From Termitomyces sp. T153 (Eukaryota > Basidiomycota > Agaricomycetes > Agaricales > Lyophyllaceae), in contig JACKQL020000009.1 in assembly GCA_018296165.2 (NCBI GenBank), positions 806,001-870,000 on the forward strand: DNA of 64,000 nucleotides. Direction: 5' to 3'. Positions within the stretch are counted from its first letter, which is position 1; each line of letters starts with the position of its first letter. Position numbers and translations under genes: made by a program. The notes under the pieces are model-generated. The model saw only the letters and a program-made list of their open reading frames with translations, was not told the origin of the DNA and made no database searches. This document shows positions 10,840 to 22,650 of this stretch, one piece after another.

Positions 10840-12060
10840 AAAATCCTCCTCCAGCTCCAGGGGTGACGCACACATGCTGATCTCCTCCAGAGTCAACTCT
10901 GGTGTAGGCTTGTCCAGCGACAAAGCTCTGGTGGCATTCTTTGTAGCCAGCAGCTGCAGGAGGAGTTCCTCCTGCTCCACTATAAAGAGCTAGCATACCT
11001 CCAGGCCCAGGGAGCAGTGCTGTGCAAAGTGCCTGGGCTTCTGGCATCTCTGGCACAGCAGCAGGGCAGTGCAGAGCTGTCTGGTGGCATCCACATTCAT
11101 AAGGATCTCTAGTGGCAGAGGGTGTGCTGCAGAGATGGCAGGAGTAAGGGCCAGCATTCAGCAAGCAGGTACAGGGTGGCAGAAGTTGGTGATCGGAGCT
11201 GGGTGCAGCATGGAATGTGGGCAGTGGAGCTCCCTCTGGATCTCCATGAGTTGCCATGGGTTCCAGGCCACCTTGTACCACAACACAATCTTTTCATTGT
11301 CTGGGCAACCCTCCACAAGGTTGTCAATGCATTCCACCAGTGCAGGGTGCAGGCCATCCTAGAAGGTGAGGCATAATTGAAGGCCATTGGAGTAAGCGGC
11401 CTCCTCAACTAGAGCCCAGAACGAGTTGATGTACTCATCCAGCATATGCTTTTCTTGCCTGTATTGCTCCCTATCACATAGTCTCAAGGCCACAGTCTTG
11501 GCAGGGTCTAATAGGAAAAACTCCACACAGAAGTCCTTCTCAAAGGCAGCCTAGTCCAGAAAACTTCCAACACCTTCAGAGCAATGGAAGACTTGCAACA
11601 CATATGTGGAGGCATGTCCAGTCTTCATGTATGACAATACCCAGGCTATTTTCAATGCATGAGAGTCAAATGCATCCCTACTGAGGTGAATGTAAGTGAG
11701 GCAGGACTGCAAGAATTGTTCCCCACTGGAGTGGGCACCATCATATGCATCTGGTAGCATGGGGCACACTAACCATGGCCATAGGGTCACCAGAGTTGTG
11801 GAGGCAGGTGCAGATGTGGTCAGGGCTGGTTCTGCAGCCAGGGGAGGTGTGGAGGTAGGAGTTAGGCATTTGAGCAGTGCCTGGAGTGATTGGGAGATCA
11901 GATCTGTGGTTTGACAGAGAGTATAGAGTTCAGTAGTGTGATGGGTGAGAGATGATTGCATTAATTGCACCTGGGTTTCTAAGTATAGCAGGCAAGTCCA
12001 GACTTTGTCCTGCAGGGCCAGGGCCTCCAAGGGTGTGTCTGGGTTGGCAAGCTGAGACAT
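10840..12060 (-). pseudogene. Gag of A1
   Basis: Starts at an ATG at 12060 (MSQLANPDTPLEALALQ), 105 bp inside the 5' LTR, and stays open to 11551. Beyond a stop it continues with FCVEFFLLDP and a Retrotrans_gag-like block (YRQEKHMLDEYINSFWALV). Near 11010-11060 a CCHC zinc knuckle is readable (CQRCQKPRHFAQHC, C-x2-C-x4-H-x4-C). Gag forms the particle that packages element RNA. Several stops and frameshifts separate these pieces. Confidence 0.8.
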
Positions 12061-12165
12061 AGAACTCCATGGTGCTTAATTGTGGTGGGGAAGTGACAGA
12101 TAGTGGCTCAGAGGTTCCTTGCAGCTAGGAGGGCTTCCAGACCAGTTTTAGTAGACTTGTTCTGC

Positions 12166-12534
12166 TGTAAGGGTGACCTCCAGAGTGGCAGATTGGAGTC
12201 ATGCAGCTAGCAGAGGGGAATCCAAAGTATATTAGCAGAGTAGATGATGATACAATCAGCAACTAATCACCTAACAGAGGGGAATCTGAAGAGAACAAGT
12301 CTAAGGATCCCTGCTGCTTGGCACGGCACATTAGCAGACAGTGGAGGCATGGGAACTACTGTACAGAAGGCTGGAGCTACTCCTAACCCTAGGACAATGA
12401 TTGCTGAGGTAATACAGAGAACTCTGTGGTTCTCCAGAGATCTCCAGAGTTCTAGAATGAGCCCCAGAAGCATCAAACAAGCTGCAGAAGCACTAGAATA
12501 GGTCATGGAGGTTGGAAATGGAAGTCCCCTGACA
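12166..12534 (-). repeat. 5' LTR of gypsy A1
   Basis: 369 bp, flanked on the right by the target duplication GCCTT at 12535-12539. It pairs with 4502-4870. Confidence 0.95.
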
Positions 12535-13440
12535 GCCTTCTGTGTTTGTCAAGAGTTCCTTGACTTAGAGGGCACTAATAGTGCCCTATGATGACTACCA
12601 AGTCCCAACTGGTGAGGACTGGTAAATGGACATGTGCCCCAACTTTGGAGCACCCACTCCTATGGCTGGCCCCTCCAAGCCAGCAATTGCCAAGGCTGGC
12701 TCAGTGAAGCCAACCATGTTGCAACCTGCAACAAAAACAGCTGACAACCTGGTGGTCATTGCTACTCTGGTGGCCTTTCCAGAAAATGTGCCCATGAGTG
12801 CTGTAGAGGGAACAATTGAGGTCCTCAAACCAAGGACCTACACAATTATGTCCTCCCTGTCACACATGCACATTCCAATGGTGAATTGAGACCTGCATAA
12901 CAAAGGATACTTTGTCACTCAGAAGCAAGCTTCCCAGTCTGCAGCTGGCATGATGGCTGCCTCAGGCTTAGAAAGCAATGATGAGGATGACATTGCCTTA
13001 TCTGAGAAACAAATCTTGGAGAGTGACTCTGATAATGATGATGCACACTGGCATTGCAAGAAGAAGCATAATGCTAATGCCCAGTGGCTGTTAGTGATTA
13101 ATACTGAGAGGTCCAAGATAGACCTCAAGCAACTGAATGATACAGTGCCTGGCCATTTTCCAGACAGCTGGGAGACTATGCTGGTGTGTGGGCACTACAG
13201 GGCATGTTGAAAACTCACTTGTCCCCATAATATGAGCAATTGTACCAATGGGCTCCTCAAAGGATGCCCATAAACCTGGAGCAGCTGTGGCTGATGACCC
13301 AGGTCATTTGTGAGCACCACACTCACATCACTATGTGGGAGTGGTTACATGCCAGATCTCCTTCTTTACAATGGGATGCCATGATAATCAATGATGGCAA
13401 AAAAATGTACATACATATTCAGTGAGTCATTTACCAGTAT
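12535..13440 (+). pseudogene. Family-B companion coding region, right part (B1)
   Basis: Continuation of the sequence cut at 4501. Open pieces at 12626-12889, 12950-13210 and 13240-13425 match 41842-40930 on the - strand in copy B2. It has an Ala/Pro/Lys-rich part, an acidic stretch (SNDEDDIALSEKQILESDSD) and a final block with APQRMPINLEQLW and a His-rich HTHITM segment. I recognise no family. Stops separate the blocks. The B1 copy ends near 13440, while B2 continues for another kilobase. Confidence 0.5.
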
Positions 13441-13487
13441 ACAAGCAGCTCATATGAACTTCTTGAAATCCTCTCTTTTTCACTTAT

Positions 13488-13693
13488 TCACTGCTGGGGC
13501 CCGAAAATGTTTCTAATGCAAAAAGAGTCAAAAGAAACCTGTCATCTGTTTCTTGGCTGGCTTTTTACTATAGAAAAAGACAAATTTCCTTTGTTCAAAG
13601 ACTTTTTCCATCAGAAATTGCCACATAGGAAATGGCACAACAGGTTTCCTTTTGATTTTTTCCCAAGGAAACACAATTGAGTGCCAGCAGTGA
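13488..13693. mobile_element. MITE-like inverted-repeat element, about 200 bp
   Basis: The ends TCACTGCTGG (13488-13497) and CCAGCAGTGA (13684-13693) are inverse complements. Further inside, TCAAAAGAAACCTGT (about 13527-13541) pairs with ACAGGTTTCCTTTTGA (about 13650-13665). The whole unit can fold into one long imperfect hairpin. No coding capacity. I could not settle a target duplication, so the superfamily is open. Confidence 0.5.
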
Positions 13694-13699
13694 TTTTTG

Positions 13700-14356
13700 C
13701 TTTCTCAGGGTACCCAGTATAATGATGGGTAAATCCTATTTTGAGTCCTGTATAATGAAAGATTTGCCACGTGATTATCGATCACCCCGCGCGCACAAAT
13801 CTGACCCATGTAAGCGCCGATGAAGCGTTCGCGTGCCTCGGCTCATTTCGTCTTTCTGCCATCAACATTCTCGCTTCTCTTCGAATTCGAAAAAGTGGTT
13901 TCACACCTATCACACCTATGATAGTCTATCATATGGATGTCCTCATGATCAATTGACACGTTATCAATCCCTCGTGATCGACTCAATATCTTGGTCTTCG
14001 GATAAAACACGAACACCCGACCTCTTTCCATGACAGAAAATCTCACAAATTATACGTCAACCCATGTCTAGTATTCTTCTTGTCAGCGAATATGACTCCA
14101 GAGCTCGAATTTGGAAAATGACGCGCGTTATCTCGGACGCTTCACCCCAGAAAACTGTTCACTTCTACGAACACATCACTTAAGATGTAACACTTCTTTC
14201 ATCACGAGGTTACTATTCTTCCATTCAGACGGACGAAATTCCCACTCCAAATTTCACCTTCTCAGGCTGTGTAAATTTTCTACTTTCGAATTTGGCCGAG
14301 CTATTGAATATCCATAAATATGATGTTGCTAAAGCCAAGATGATTCTTGAATCTCC
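13700..14356 (+). other. Upstream region of the monooxygenase gene
   Basis: No gene recognised. CpG content rises here, marking the edge of the gene island. A CATAAATAT motif at about 14315-14323, some 35-40 bp before the ATG, is a possible TATA element. Confidence 0.4.
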
Positions 14357-16052
14357 ATGACCAGTCGTCGAAGTCTTGACATTCTCGTTGTTGGTGCAGG
14401 TTTCAGCGGTGTGTATCAGCTGCACAAACTACGCAAGGCTGGATTTTCGGTCAAGCTCTTTGAAGCTGGCAGCGGTCTAGGAGGCATTTGGCATTGGAAT
14501 CGCTACCCTGGTGCACGTGTTGACTCCGACTTTTTGATCTACCAGTTCTCCCTCGAGGAGTTATGGAAGGATTGGAACTGGAGAGAAAAGTTTCCAAGCC
14601 GGCAGGAATTGATCGAGTACTTCAGTTATGTCGATAAAAAACTTGATCTGAGCTGTGACATCTCCTTCAACACTCGAGTAACCTCTGCCTCCTTTAATAC
14701 CACCACCAACCGCTGGTCTGTCTTCACCAACACCGGAGTCACTGTCCACCCTCACTTCCTAGTCCTCTGCACCGGCTTCGCAGCTAAACCACTCTACCCC
14801 GACATACCAGGCCTTGACACCTTTCAAGGTGCCATGCACCACACTTCATCATGGCCCGAATCTGGGTTCGACATGGCCGGGAAAAGGGTTGGTGTTATTG
14901 GAACTGGCGCCAGCGGCGTACAGGTAATACAGGAGACTGGACCTATCGTGGCCCATCTCACGATCTTCCAACGTACACCCAACCTTGCAGTGCCGATGGT
15001 GAATCAGGGGCCTTTGACCACAGCTGCGCAGACTAAGATGAAGGAGGAAATGTATCCTATCCTCTTCAAGCGCCGCGAACAAACCTTCACTGGGTTCCAT
15101 TACGACATCTTACCCCGTGATATGTTCGATATGTCTGCGGAGGAGAGGTATCTTCTATTTGACGACCTATGGACGAAAGGAGGGTTCCGCTATGTCTTTG
15201 GCTCGTGCAAGGATATACTCACCAACGAAAAGGCAAATGCCGAAGTTTACACGTTTTGGAGGAAGAGGGTACATGCGCGGGTTCGGGACCCCGAGATGCA
15301 GCGCAAGCTCGCACCGGAAAAACAACCGCACCCGTTCGCGGCTAAGCGCATTAGCCTGGAGCAATCGTATTTTGAGGTGTTCAACCAGCCTAATGTTGAT
15401 CTCGTCGATCTCAACGAGAACCCGATCATCGAAGTCACTCCGAAAGGTGTGAAGACGCAGGATGGAGTGTTGCATGAACTCGATGTGCTCGTGCTAGCTA
15501 CCGGTTTCGATGCATTGACAGGAAGTATCTCTCAAATTGACATCAAGGGAACGGATGGAATTTCTATTGGTGACAGGTGGAAAAAGGGCCTCTCGACCTA
15601 TCTGGGAATGACAGTATCAGGCTATCCCAACATGTTCTTTCCTTACGGACCTCAAGCTCCCACTGCCTTCTGCAACGGACCCACATGCGCCGTAAGCTTT
15701 CTGACTACCAACACATCGTTCTCTGCACTGACTATGTTGGTCACTTCAACAGGAAATTCAAGGTGACTGGATTGTTGACTGCCTTGCCTACCTTCGTGAA
15801 CATAACCACACCCGCATCGATGCGACGCGGGAAGCTTCAGAAGCCTGGGTTCAACAGGTAGTCGACATCTTCTCCCAAGGTCTCTGGAACCGTGCGAAGT
15901 CGTGGTACACAGGCGCGAACGTTCCTGGAAAGCGCATTGAACCGCTCAACTTCACCGGCGGCCTCCCTTTGTATATCAACCTGATTCAAGAAAGTGCTCG
16001 GGCCGGCTATGCTGGTTTCAGGCTTACTTCAGGTACCAAAGCCAGGCTCTAG
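14357..16052 (+). CDS. Baeyer-Villiger-type flavin monooxygenase
   Basis: Predicted CDS join(14357..15691,15753..16052), 544 aa, the usual length for cyclohexanone-monooxygenase-like enzymes. These use FAD and NADPH to insert one oxygen into ketones or oxidise soft nucleophiles; they are soluble. Residues 12-18 (VGAGFSG) form the FAD-binding Rossmann loop. FQGAMHHTSSWP at 156-167 fits the Baeyer-Villiger fingerprint FxGxxxHxxxWP exactly. GTGASG at 182-187 is the NADPH-binding loop, and LATGFD is the late ATG motif. A single 61-bp intron (gtaagc...caacag) restores the frame and yields a good C-terminus ending TKARL. Substrate cannot be predicted. It stands alone, convergent with the F-box gene downstream, with no biosynthetic partners nearby. 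Confidence 0.92.
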
Positions 16053-16653
16053 CCAGCTGTGTGTCTAATATAGTTAGGGTCGAGACTACCTGTGAATGTT
16101 TTCATTTAGCATTTGATGGACGGCAATTCAGCTCTTGCTCAGTCCTTGACCTTCGACTTTGTAGAATCATTGAATACGTACTTCATACGCTGCCCTCGAT
16201 TTACTCTTTACACTTTCCATGAACTAGCGTGTTTCCTTTGTCGTCCCATCTCAAATTCGGGCTAGCCATCAGCATAAGTGGAGTGGACTCAACGTTTCTA
16301 TGCATTGGCTCCATGGTGATGATGTCGAATCCGTTTCCCGTCGCATGCATATGTAAGCTATGATGACGACACGATTTCAATAATCACAACGATAGAGCTT
16401 GAAGAGAAGATTATTAGAGTTTATTGGGACTAAGGTGAGATGTCGACAATTGAGTACCATTATCCAGTCAAAATCACTAGCGAGCGGTAGAAAGACGTAG
16501 AAGGACGTAACGCTCTCCTAACGGGAGGATTTTGATCGGCTGGTAAGTGCTCATAGATATTTCAGTGATAGTATGTACTCATATATTGATCAAATGTCCT
16601 CATTATCGTGTCAAAAACATTCCTGTCGTAGTGATGTAATCAGAACTTGATCT
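16053..16653. other. Intergenic region between convergent genes
   Basis: About 600 bp shared by the 3' ends of the monooxygenase (+) and the F-box gene (-). No coding signal, repeat or RNA gene is recognised. Confidence 0.5.
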
Positions 16654-18389
16654 TCAAACACCATAAAGAATTTGAGGAAAAAGCAACACGACATAAGGAA
16701 GAGTGGTTGAGAACACCGGATGGAATTGGATAGTTATGAGAATCATGGCGGACCTAGAGACGTACCCAGGCGGCGGCCGCTGCACCTCGTACCAGACTCG
16801 CTCCAATTCCCCATTCATGCCTTTCTTTCTGTGAATCTTGATAAGTTTGACCGCTTTTCGCTTCTCGTAAGAACTACAGTGATCAAGTTGACGGAGCCGG
16901 GGACAGCGCTCGATAAGGTCAATGATTGCAATGTGCATTTGTTCCTTTTTGGAATCGCCACCAACGGCTTCCCAAAGTGCTGGGCCACGAAAAACCTCAA
17001 GATTACGGAAAGAGGATAGAATATCCAATAATTGAGGCTTTAATGAAAAATAAGATATTCGCGACGTAGTCTCGGAAAAAACGATGGTTCACGCACAAGT
17101 TCATATTCAACCAATATCCATCTATTCGAGCAGTTTTGCATGTATTTACCTGGTAGCCAAAGCCAGGTGATGCCTGCAAATTTCTGTGCAATAATATGAA
17201 GTGACTCTAGAGAGCGCACATTAGCAATTTTCAACTTCCGTAGAGTAGAAGAGTCAAAATTCTGCAGCTCGGTGAGCCGATCAGCGTCTGCATCCCATAG
17301 ATCGAGACATTCTATTGGCCTGCGAGTGGACTCTGACATCTCCAGACCAGCCACGATGCCGCTATTGCTGGACAAGCACCTCAGGTTGGGAAGAGCGTCC
17401 GGTGGCAGCAAATATGAGGCAACCGTGTTCCAATTTAGCACTTCTATGTTGGAGTTACATTGAAGAAATCTTATCACAGAGTTGGTAATCGCTCCATGGA
17501 GGCTCGTTGCAATCGCTCCCAGGGTCAAAGGGAGTCCAACCCTTCTAAGGCATGGAAGGTGACAAGTACCCAGGCCGTCCAATTCCATAGGAACTTCCAA
17601 ATGCTAAACAAGATAGTCGGTTGGTTTAGCATAAATCATTGCAGATCGCACAGACCTTGATATTGGGCGAACGCTGTATAAAACGGATTATATGCGCAGA
17701 ATTTGATTTGTTCGCCCAAACCGCTCCAAGAAGGCAAAGCGACTCTAGATTGTTGATGGTCCACAACTTGAAGAGCAGTCGAGATTAGTCGATTCCCAGG
17801 GTCTCAAGCTTTTAGTAGAACGCACTGGATATGAACGTCTCCGAGTTCCTTTTCCATCCCGCACATGAGCTCCACACTGTCCTCTAAGCATCAGATGCCG
17901 CAAATTCGGGGCTTGAGACAAAGATGTCAAAATCATGTCTTCGTGGCGGTGGTCCAATGTCCGGAGACCCGCTTTGATATCTGCCTCATATTGCCACACA
18001 AATGTGGTGAGTCTTTTCATGTGCCTTAATGCAGTGCAAATGTTGTTGATACGCTCCTCCTCATTCTCTTCTTTAAGTGAACTATCAACGAGAGAGACAG
18101 GGTACCGGTCTGGCGCGGTGTAATCTTGACGTGTACAGAGTTGAACTTCACGGATGTTACGAGAGAGATCAGCGCGTTGTGCAAGATGGAACCACATGGC
18201 AGGCATTGGTGTGCGAGTGCGAATCTTGCGGTATTCTGTATGGTTCGGGATGACGATATTAGCATTGTCTCGTGAGGTGTAAGCCAGAGACAAAAGATCT
18301 GGCACTTGGTCAATCTCAGAAAGGATCAATTCGATTATCTCGGGCGGCAGCAAAGAAAGAGACCTGGAAATAATCTGTGCATGTGTCAT
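16654..18389 (-). CDS. F-box protein with leucine-rich C-terminal part
   Basis: Predicted CDS complement(join(16654..17037,17097..17603,17656..17766,17826..18389)), 521 aa. The start was set at the ATG giving MTHAQIISRSLSLLPPEI, because it places the F-box (SLLPPEIIELILSEIDQVPDLLSLAYTSR) at the N-terminus. In-frame codons upstream add only a non-conserved leader. The remainder contains scattered leucine-rich segments (PNLRHLMLRGQ, LPCLRRVGLPL, FRNLEVFRGPALW) as in many basidiomycete F-box proteins. Such proteins act as substrate adaptors of SCF ubiquitin ligases via Skp1. The three introns are 52-59 bp and two share the donor GTGCGT. Targets are unknown. The last exon's end is the least certain part of the model. 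Confidence 0.8.
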
Positions 18390-18486
18390 TGAGGAAGACT
18401 GGGCTCGCGCCGTGACAACGAGTAGACAAAAAGAGATTTTGTGGATGACGCTTGGGCTTATTCGAGATATCTTAATCATTGATGGA

Positions 18487-18500
18487 AACCCTAACCCTAA
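18487..18500. promoter_or_regulatory. Telo-box-like motif upstream of F-box gene
   Basis: AACCCTAACCCTAA, about 100 bp upstream of the F-box start codon. It equals two telomere-type CCCTAA units. It could be a promoter telo-box or chance. Confidence 0.3.
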
Positions 18501-18825
18501 GCAAGGCTCCAAAGCTTCGAGCTTCAAGCTTCAAGAGCCAATATTCAATTTAGACTCTCGAGTGTATCTGGTCCTTCACTTGGTAAATCAATGTTTCAGC
18601 TACGTACCATTTCGTCATGATCAGGGAGCAGTAGAAATAAATAGTGAGTTTCCATCCTTTCATATGTCATCGATTGGAGAGCATTCGGTGAAGGAAGAGA
18701 CCTCGAAGCGTTACACCTTACTAACACCTGCCTCTCGTCTGCCCCGAGTCAGACTGGAAATCCCTGATCGTTTCAAATCTAATTTATATCCTAAGTCAAT
18801 GACTGACATGCACAGGGTTGCGATA

Positions 18826-20658
18826 TTACATACCCCTTGGAATGTTGGGTCGGACAGCATTAGCCCAAACAGTGTCAAAAGCACTGGTTCCATGATCAGA
18901 GTTAAAAGCTCGAGCATGAAGGTAAAGAGATGACATACTTTGGTTGGCCTTCGTCATTGAGCATTCCAGGCTCGAGACTACCTGTATCTGCACCACAGCA
19001 AGGAGAGGAAGTGCCCCATACTATACAGAGGCTCAAGAGCCCTTTTCAAGAAGAACGGTAAGGGATGACGTACGAGGACCAGCGGCCCAGATGGCCCAAC
19101 CAATGTACTCATCATTATCCGCTATGTAGTTAAACATCTCGTCAAGCATCTAGGGAACACCTGTTAAGCTCATTACAAGACAAGGTTAACCTTACGAACC
19201 TGGAAACAACCCTGATTATTTCCTCCTCCAAACTCAGTGATCATGGCTCTGTTTCGGTGTAAAACTCGAGTGCTTGACATTTGAAAAAGCTGCTTCTCAC
19301 TTTAGGTTGTTTTCTTGCAACCAAGTTGTCAAAGCCGCGAGATTAGAAGGCGCTGTTGAACAAAACGTGAGTTATATATATCCATCTGAATTTCCGAAGG
19401 GTGATACCAGGTTGCGTGCAGTTATCGTGAGAGCCAGAGAAATCAATGTCTGAAAATTCAGAGTGTTGACTGTCAAACACAGAAAACGTAGACAGGACAT
19501 CCGCTAACCAAGATACTAGGATTACGGTGGTGAAATGAAAAGTTTCGTTCACACTTTACACAGACTTACTTCATGTATATCGATAGCCAGGTTATGAAGA
19601 GAATCATTGAGCATGTTCATGAAGTCACTCGAAGGCGCGTCGTTGTTACCCGTAATCTGAGTCCAAGAGTGGCCGCCAGTAAATCCATTACCTGGTGCAA
19701 GGATGAGTTGTCGTGCTCCAACAGACCGTATACCATCAATGGCAGCTTGGTTGTTTTCCAACACGAGTTCAGTGGGCTTGAAGGAGCCAAGAGCTATCAT
19801 CAGATCCGCTGTAGACAGCTTCGATAAGAAGATGAAATTACCATGTCGTGAGGTTCGTTGTTGATACCAAATATAACCTTGGGATTTGACTGGAAACGAC
19901 GTGCCAGCTCTGCCCAAAATTCGCCGAATTGCTCAGTTGTGGCTGCAGTAGGATCTGAGGAGTTTCCAATGACCTTACCAGCAGTTTGTCATCTCTAAAT
20001 TTGAAATTCAAAGAAATACATACGCTGCCAGAGAACGGCTGTTGAGACGGATCGCTGGGCAATTGTGAGTCATGGGAGAACAAGGTTGCAGAAGACGTTC
20101 ACTTGTAACGCATATAGTTATGGGGGTCAAGCAATGCGTACGCCCCCTTCGCGAGTGTGATATAGTTGATAGCATCAGCATATTCAGCGAAGTACTGAAG
20201 AAACTCGTGGTCAATTGCAATATACCGACTTCACAATGGCTACTAACAGTTTCATTAAATCGACTGCCCAGACCAAAAGAAAGAGGGCACATGCGCTCCA
20301 TGAGGAAGGTGACGCGGAAGAAGTTGATCTTCTCTTGATCAACAAATATATCGACGGTCGACTACAGCTAGGACATCAATAAAAAATATCTTTACCAATA
20401 AATAGTATATATCAAACAAACCTTGTTTATGAACGCGTAATCGACACCGAAGCGGCCAGGAAGTCCAAATCCTGGTGTGTCAATGGGAGCGAAAACGCCA
20501 AATTCGCCTCCGGACTGAAGAAAACTGTCAATGAGTGTGACGAGATAACCCTAAACTTCGATGCACACCTCATTAACACCAGCATAAAGAACTGCGGCAT
20601 GAGCTATGCAGACAGCAGCAAGGAAAATCAAAGGTCGGAACATCAACGAGAGAAACAT
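18826..20658 (-). CDS. Secreted GH5 endo-beta-1,4-glucanase
   Basis: Predicted CDS complement(join(18826..18883,18939..18987,19074..19149,19200..19248,19301..19352,19408..19449,19509..19515,19570..19776,19842..19973,20024..20054,20103..20194,20248..20361,20422..20514,20569..20658)), 363 aa in 14 exons; every junction keeps phase. It would cleave internal bonds of cellulose outside the cell. The N-terminus (MFLSLMFRPLIFLAAVCIAHA) is a signal peptide. GVNESGGEFGVFAP opens the catalytic barrel, NEPHDM holds the acid/base Glu180 and MITEFGGGNN the nucleophile Glu292. No cellulose-binding module or linker is present. Exon 19509-19515 is only 7 nt and is needed to give IHEYLDIDFSG. An alternative in-frame ATG lies 15 bp upstream. 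Closest type is GH5 subfamily 5. Confidence 0.92.
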
Positions 20659-21657
20659 GTTTCTATCACACATGTTCGCTGGGAGAGCCTGAACTTATAT
20701 GTACTGCGGCTGGAAGGCGCACCAACATGACAGGTAAATTATTCTTCGGAAAAAAGACATGATCATAGCCTAAATCGTTTCAGAAGCAAATTGACGCATA
20801 CTGAGCTCTCTGTGTTCCAGTTGAGTTTTCGTTTTTGTGGTTTTCGTGGTTTTCTCCGATATTGAGAAATTTTGAGTGTGCACTTCAAGGCACTGACAGA
20901 GGTCCTCGCGTCAACAGCCTCCGCATGTTATGAACTTATCGATGAAGAGAGGGAGCACCGAGGTGGAAAAAGATGACAGAATCACCACCATGTGAACCTC
21001 GGGGACTCGTGACTACGCCGATACCGCAAAGAATCAGCGCAAGGCATGCTTCTGTACTTCAGTTCTCAGGCGAGGCTGAGAAGGTTCTGCGTTTATCCAT
21101 TCGAAGACGTAAATGTAACATCTCTCCCACATCTTTCTAAAGCAGGTCGACATCCAGCACGAGACTTCCATTGACGAATTGATGACAGTATCTTCGATTG
21201 CCTTGTTCGAACTTCAGGATGTAAAATATATGAAGAAACACGACCAACGTTATAATGGATAAACTGAATTCGTCGTTCGACGTCAAAGGAGGACTATTTC
21301 CCAATGGTCACAGGAGATCATTGTAGGATTCACGGGTAAGCGGAACTGAACAACAAGAGGATGGCACTCAGAAAGCTTTACGATGATATGTATTAACTTA
21401 CTGCAGTAAGCGACATGGACAAGGTCTCGAAGCAGCACACTGAAACCTGAAAAGTTAGACTGTCTCTAAATCATGTGCACTTTATTCTTTTACCTGATCC
21501 TCGCTTGTTAAATGGTTGTCCTCAGAATTCAAACGGTGGGCGAAATGAAATCAACGTGTAACCATTGTCCGGCTATCTGTGACGTAAAGATTTGGATCGC
21601 TCGTAATAATGGACCTGAGAACCGGTGATTGAACATTGAGGCCATGCGATATGAATT
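20659..21657. other. Intergenic, no feature recognised
   Basis: About 1 kb upstream of the endoglucanase. Only short random frames occur. It presumably contains the GH5 promoter; no clear TATA box or known fungal cellulase-regulator site stood out. Confidence 0.4.
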
Positions 21658-22650
21658 TTAACGAACCTCCCCGCGCTCTCCCCTCCCGGCAGCTTCGCCA
21701 TGACGATGGATATCTCGCCACAAGTCTTCTTTCGGAGGCTCTGAAGCAGCTTCAGCCTCTTTAACAGTCTTATTAACGGTCTCCTTGGCTTCCTTTTCAA
21801 TTTCCTGATCTATAACATGAAGTGAAAACCCTAGGAAACTCAGGTATAAAATACTAATGGAGCGACCTTCAGTTCGTTGCCGAGCCCCAGCTTCCGATGT
21901 AACGTGCAAGCCCACGGATGAGGTCCTTGGCGCTATGCATTTGTCGCACCTCTTGAGTTCGATAGGTAGTTCCAGGATCAGACATTCTAGGCGTCAAACT
22001 CAGAAAAGAGACCAAAATATGGGGAGGAAGTACTCGCGATTGGCCAGCATACCGGTACATTACAAGTTCCAGAATAGGTGGACCATTCTTGTCTTCCATC
22101 ACCCATGTTCCAAGGTGGCGAATGCCTGACGCGTAGCAAGGACATCCATGCCGTTGACCTTCATGATAAGTGTGAGCTACAAGTGGACTGAATGGCATCA
22201 GCATCAGTGCTTACTTGGATTCCTGGAATGTTGTCGCCGCGAGTGTAGTATAGAGGATTCACAGAGCTACATCTGACGACGTACCTATCCCATACTGGTC
22301 ATTCTAGATGAAAACCACTGCTAAGTCCCACAACTTCGCCTGCAATGGATTAAGGTAATGATAGATCACCACAACAATTGTGAAACATAAATGGAGCTCA
22401 CCAACAGATACCGCTTCCTAAGAGATAGAACCATTTGAACCGTGGACATTCAAACCGTGGACCAGTGAGGATACCTGGTCGAGAGATGGCAGAAACCACG
22501 GATCAAACGTGACCTATATAAGCGTTCTGCTGCCATTTCCATCCGGCGAATGGTCTGCATTTGCCCATACATCGTAAACAACTCTTCCTTGGTTACATCT
22601 ACTTCCAGATTTGGCCGGTCGCATTTGAATCAATGGAAAGAATCTTCATG
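21658..22650 (-). pseudogene. Pyruvate dehydrogenase E1 subunit alpha, decayed copy
   Basis: Remains of a mitochondrial pyruvate dehydrogenase E1-alpha gene. Readable pieces in order are HEDSFH*FKCDRPNLEVDVTK with a TGA inside, TIRRMEMAAERLYRSRLIRG FCHLST, AKLWDLAVVFI*NDQYG (the usual Glu codon has become TAG at 22304-22306), YTRGDNIPGIQ, VNGMDVLATRQAFA, MSDPGTTYRTQEV, and the C-terminal EDLWRDI. About 130 residues between HLST and AKLW, including most of the thiamine-diphosphate-binding segment, are missing. Intron-like gaps with GT..AG borders remain (for example before VNGMDV), so it arose by DNA duplication rather than retroposition. It cannot make enzyme; a working copy must lie elsewhere. 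Confidence 0.88.

Larger units (their letters stand above)
4502..12534 (-). mobile_element. Full-length Ty3/gypsy chromovirus A1, decayed
   Basis: Complete element on the - strand. Two 369-bp LTRs (4502-4870 and 12166-12534) share TGTAAGGG and TCCCCTGACA ends as read on +. The host duplication GCCTT is present exactly at 4497-4501 and 12535-12539. A polypurine tract (AGAGGGGGG in element sense, about 4874-4882) sits against the 3' LTR. Gene order in element sense is gag, protease, reverse transcriptase, RNase H, integrase, chromodomain. All frames are interrupted by stops, and integrase is split by a family-C LTR at 5925-7891. The host sequence is family-B element B1, so A1 is younger than B1. 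Confidence 0.95.

Noticed and set aside
18487..18500. Interstitial telomere
   Set aside because: Only two CCCTAA units and deep inside a gene island; better described as a telo-box-like motif or chance.
18412..18933. 173-codon open frame on the + strand
   Set aside because: Overlaps the last GH5 exon antisense and the F-box 5' flank, with no homology recognised.
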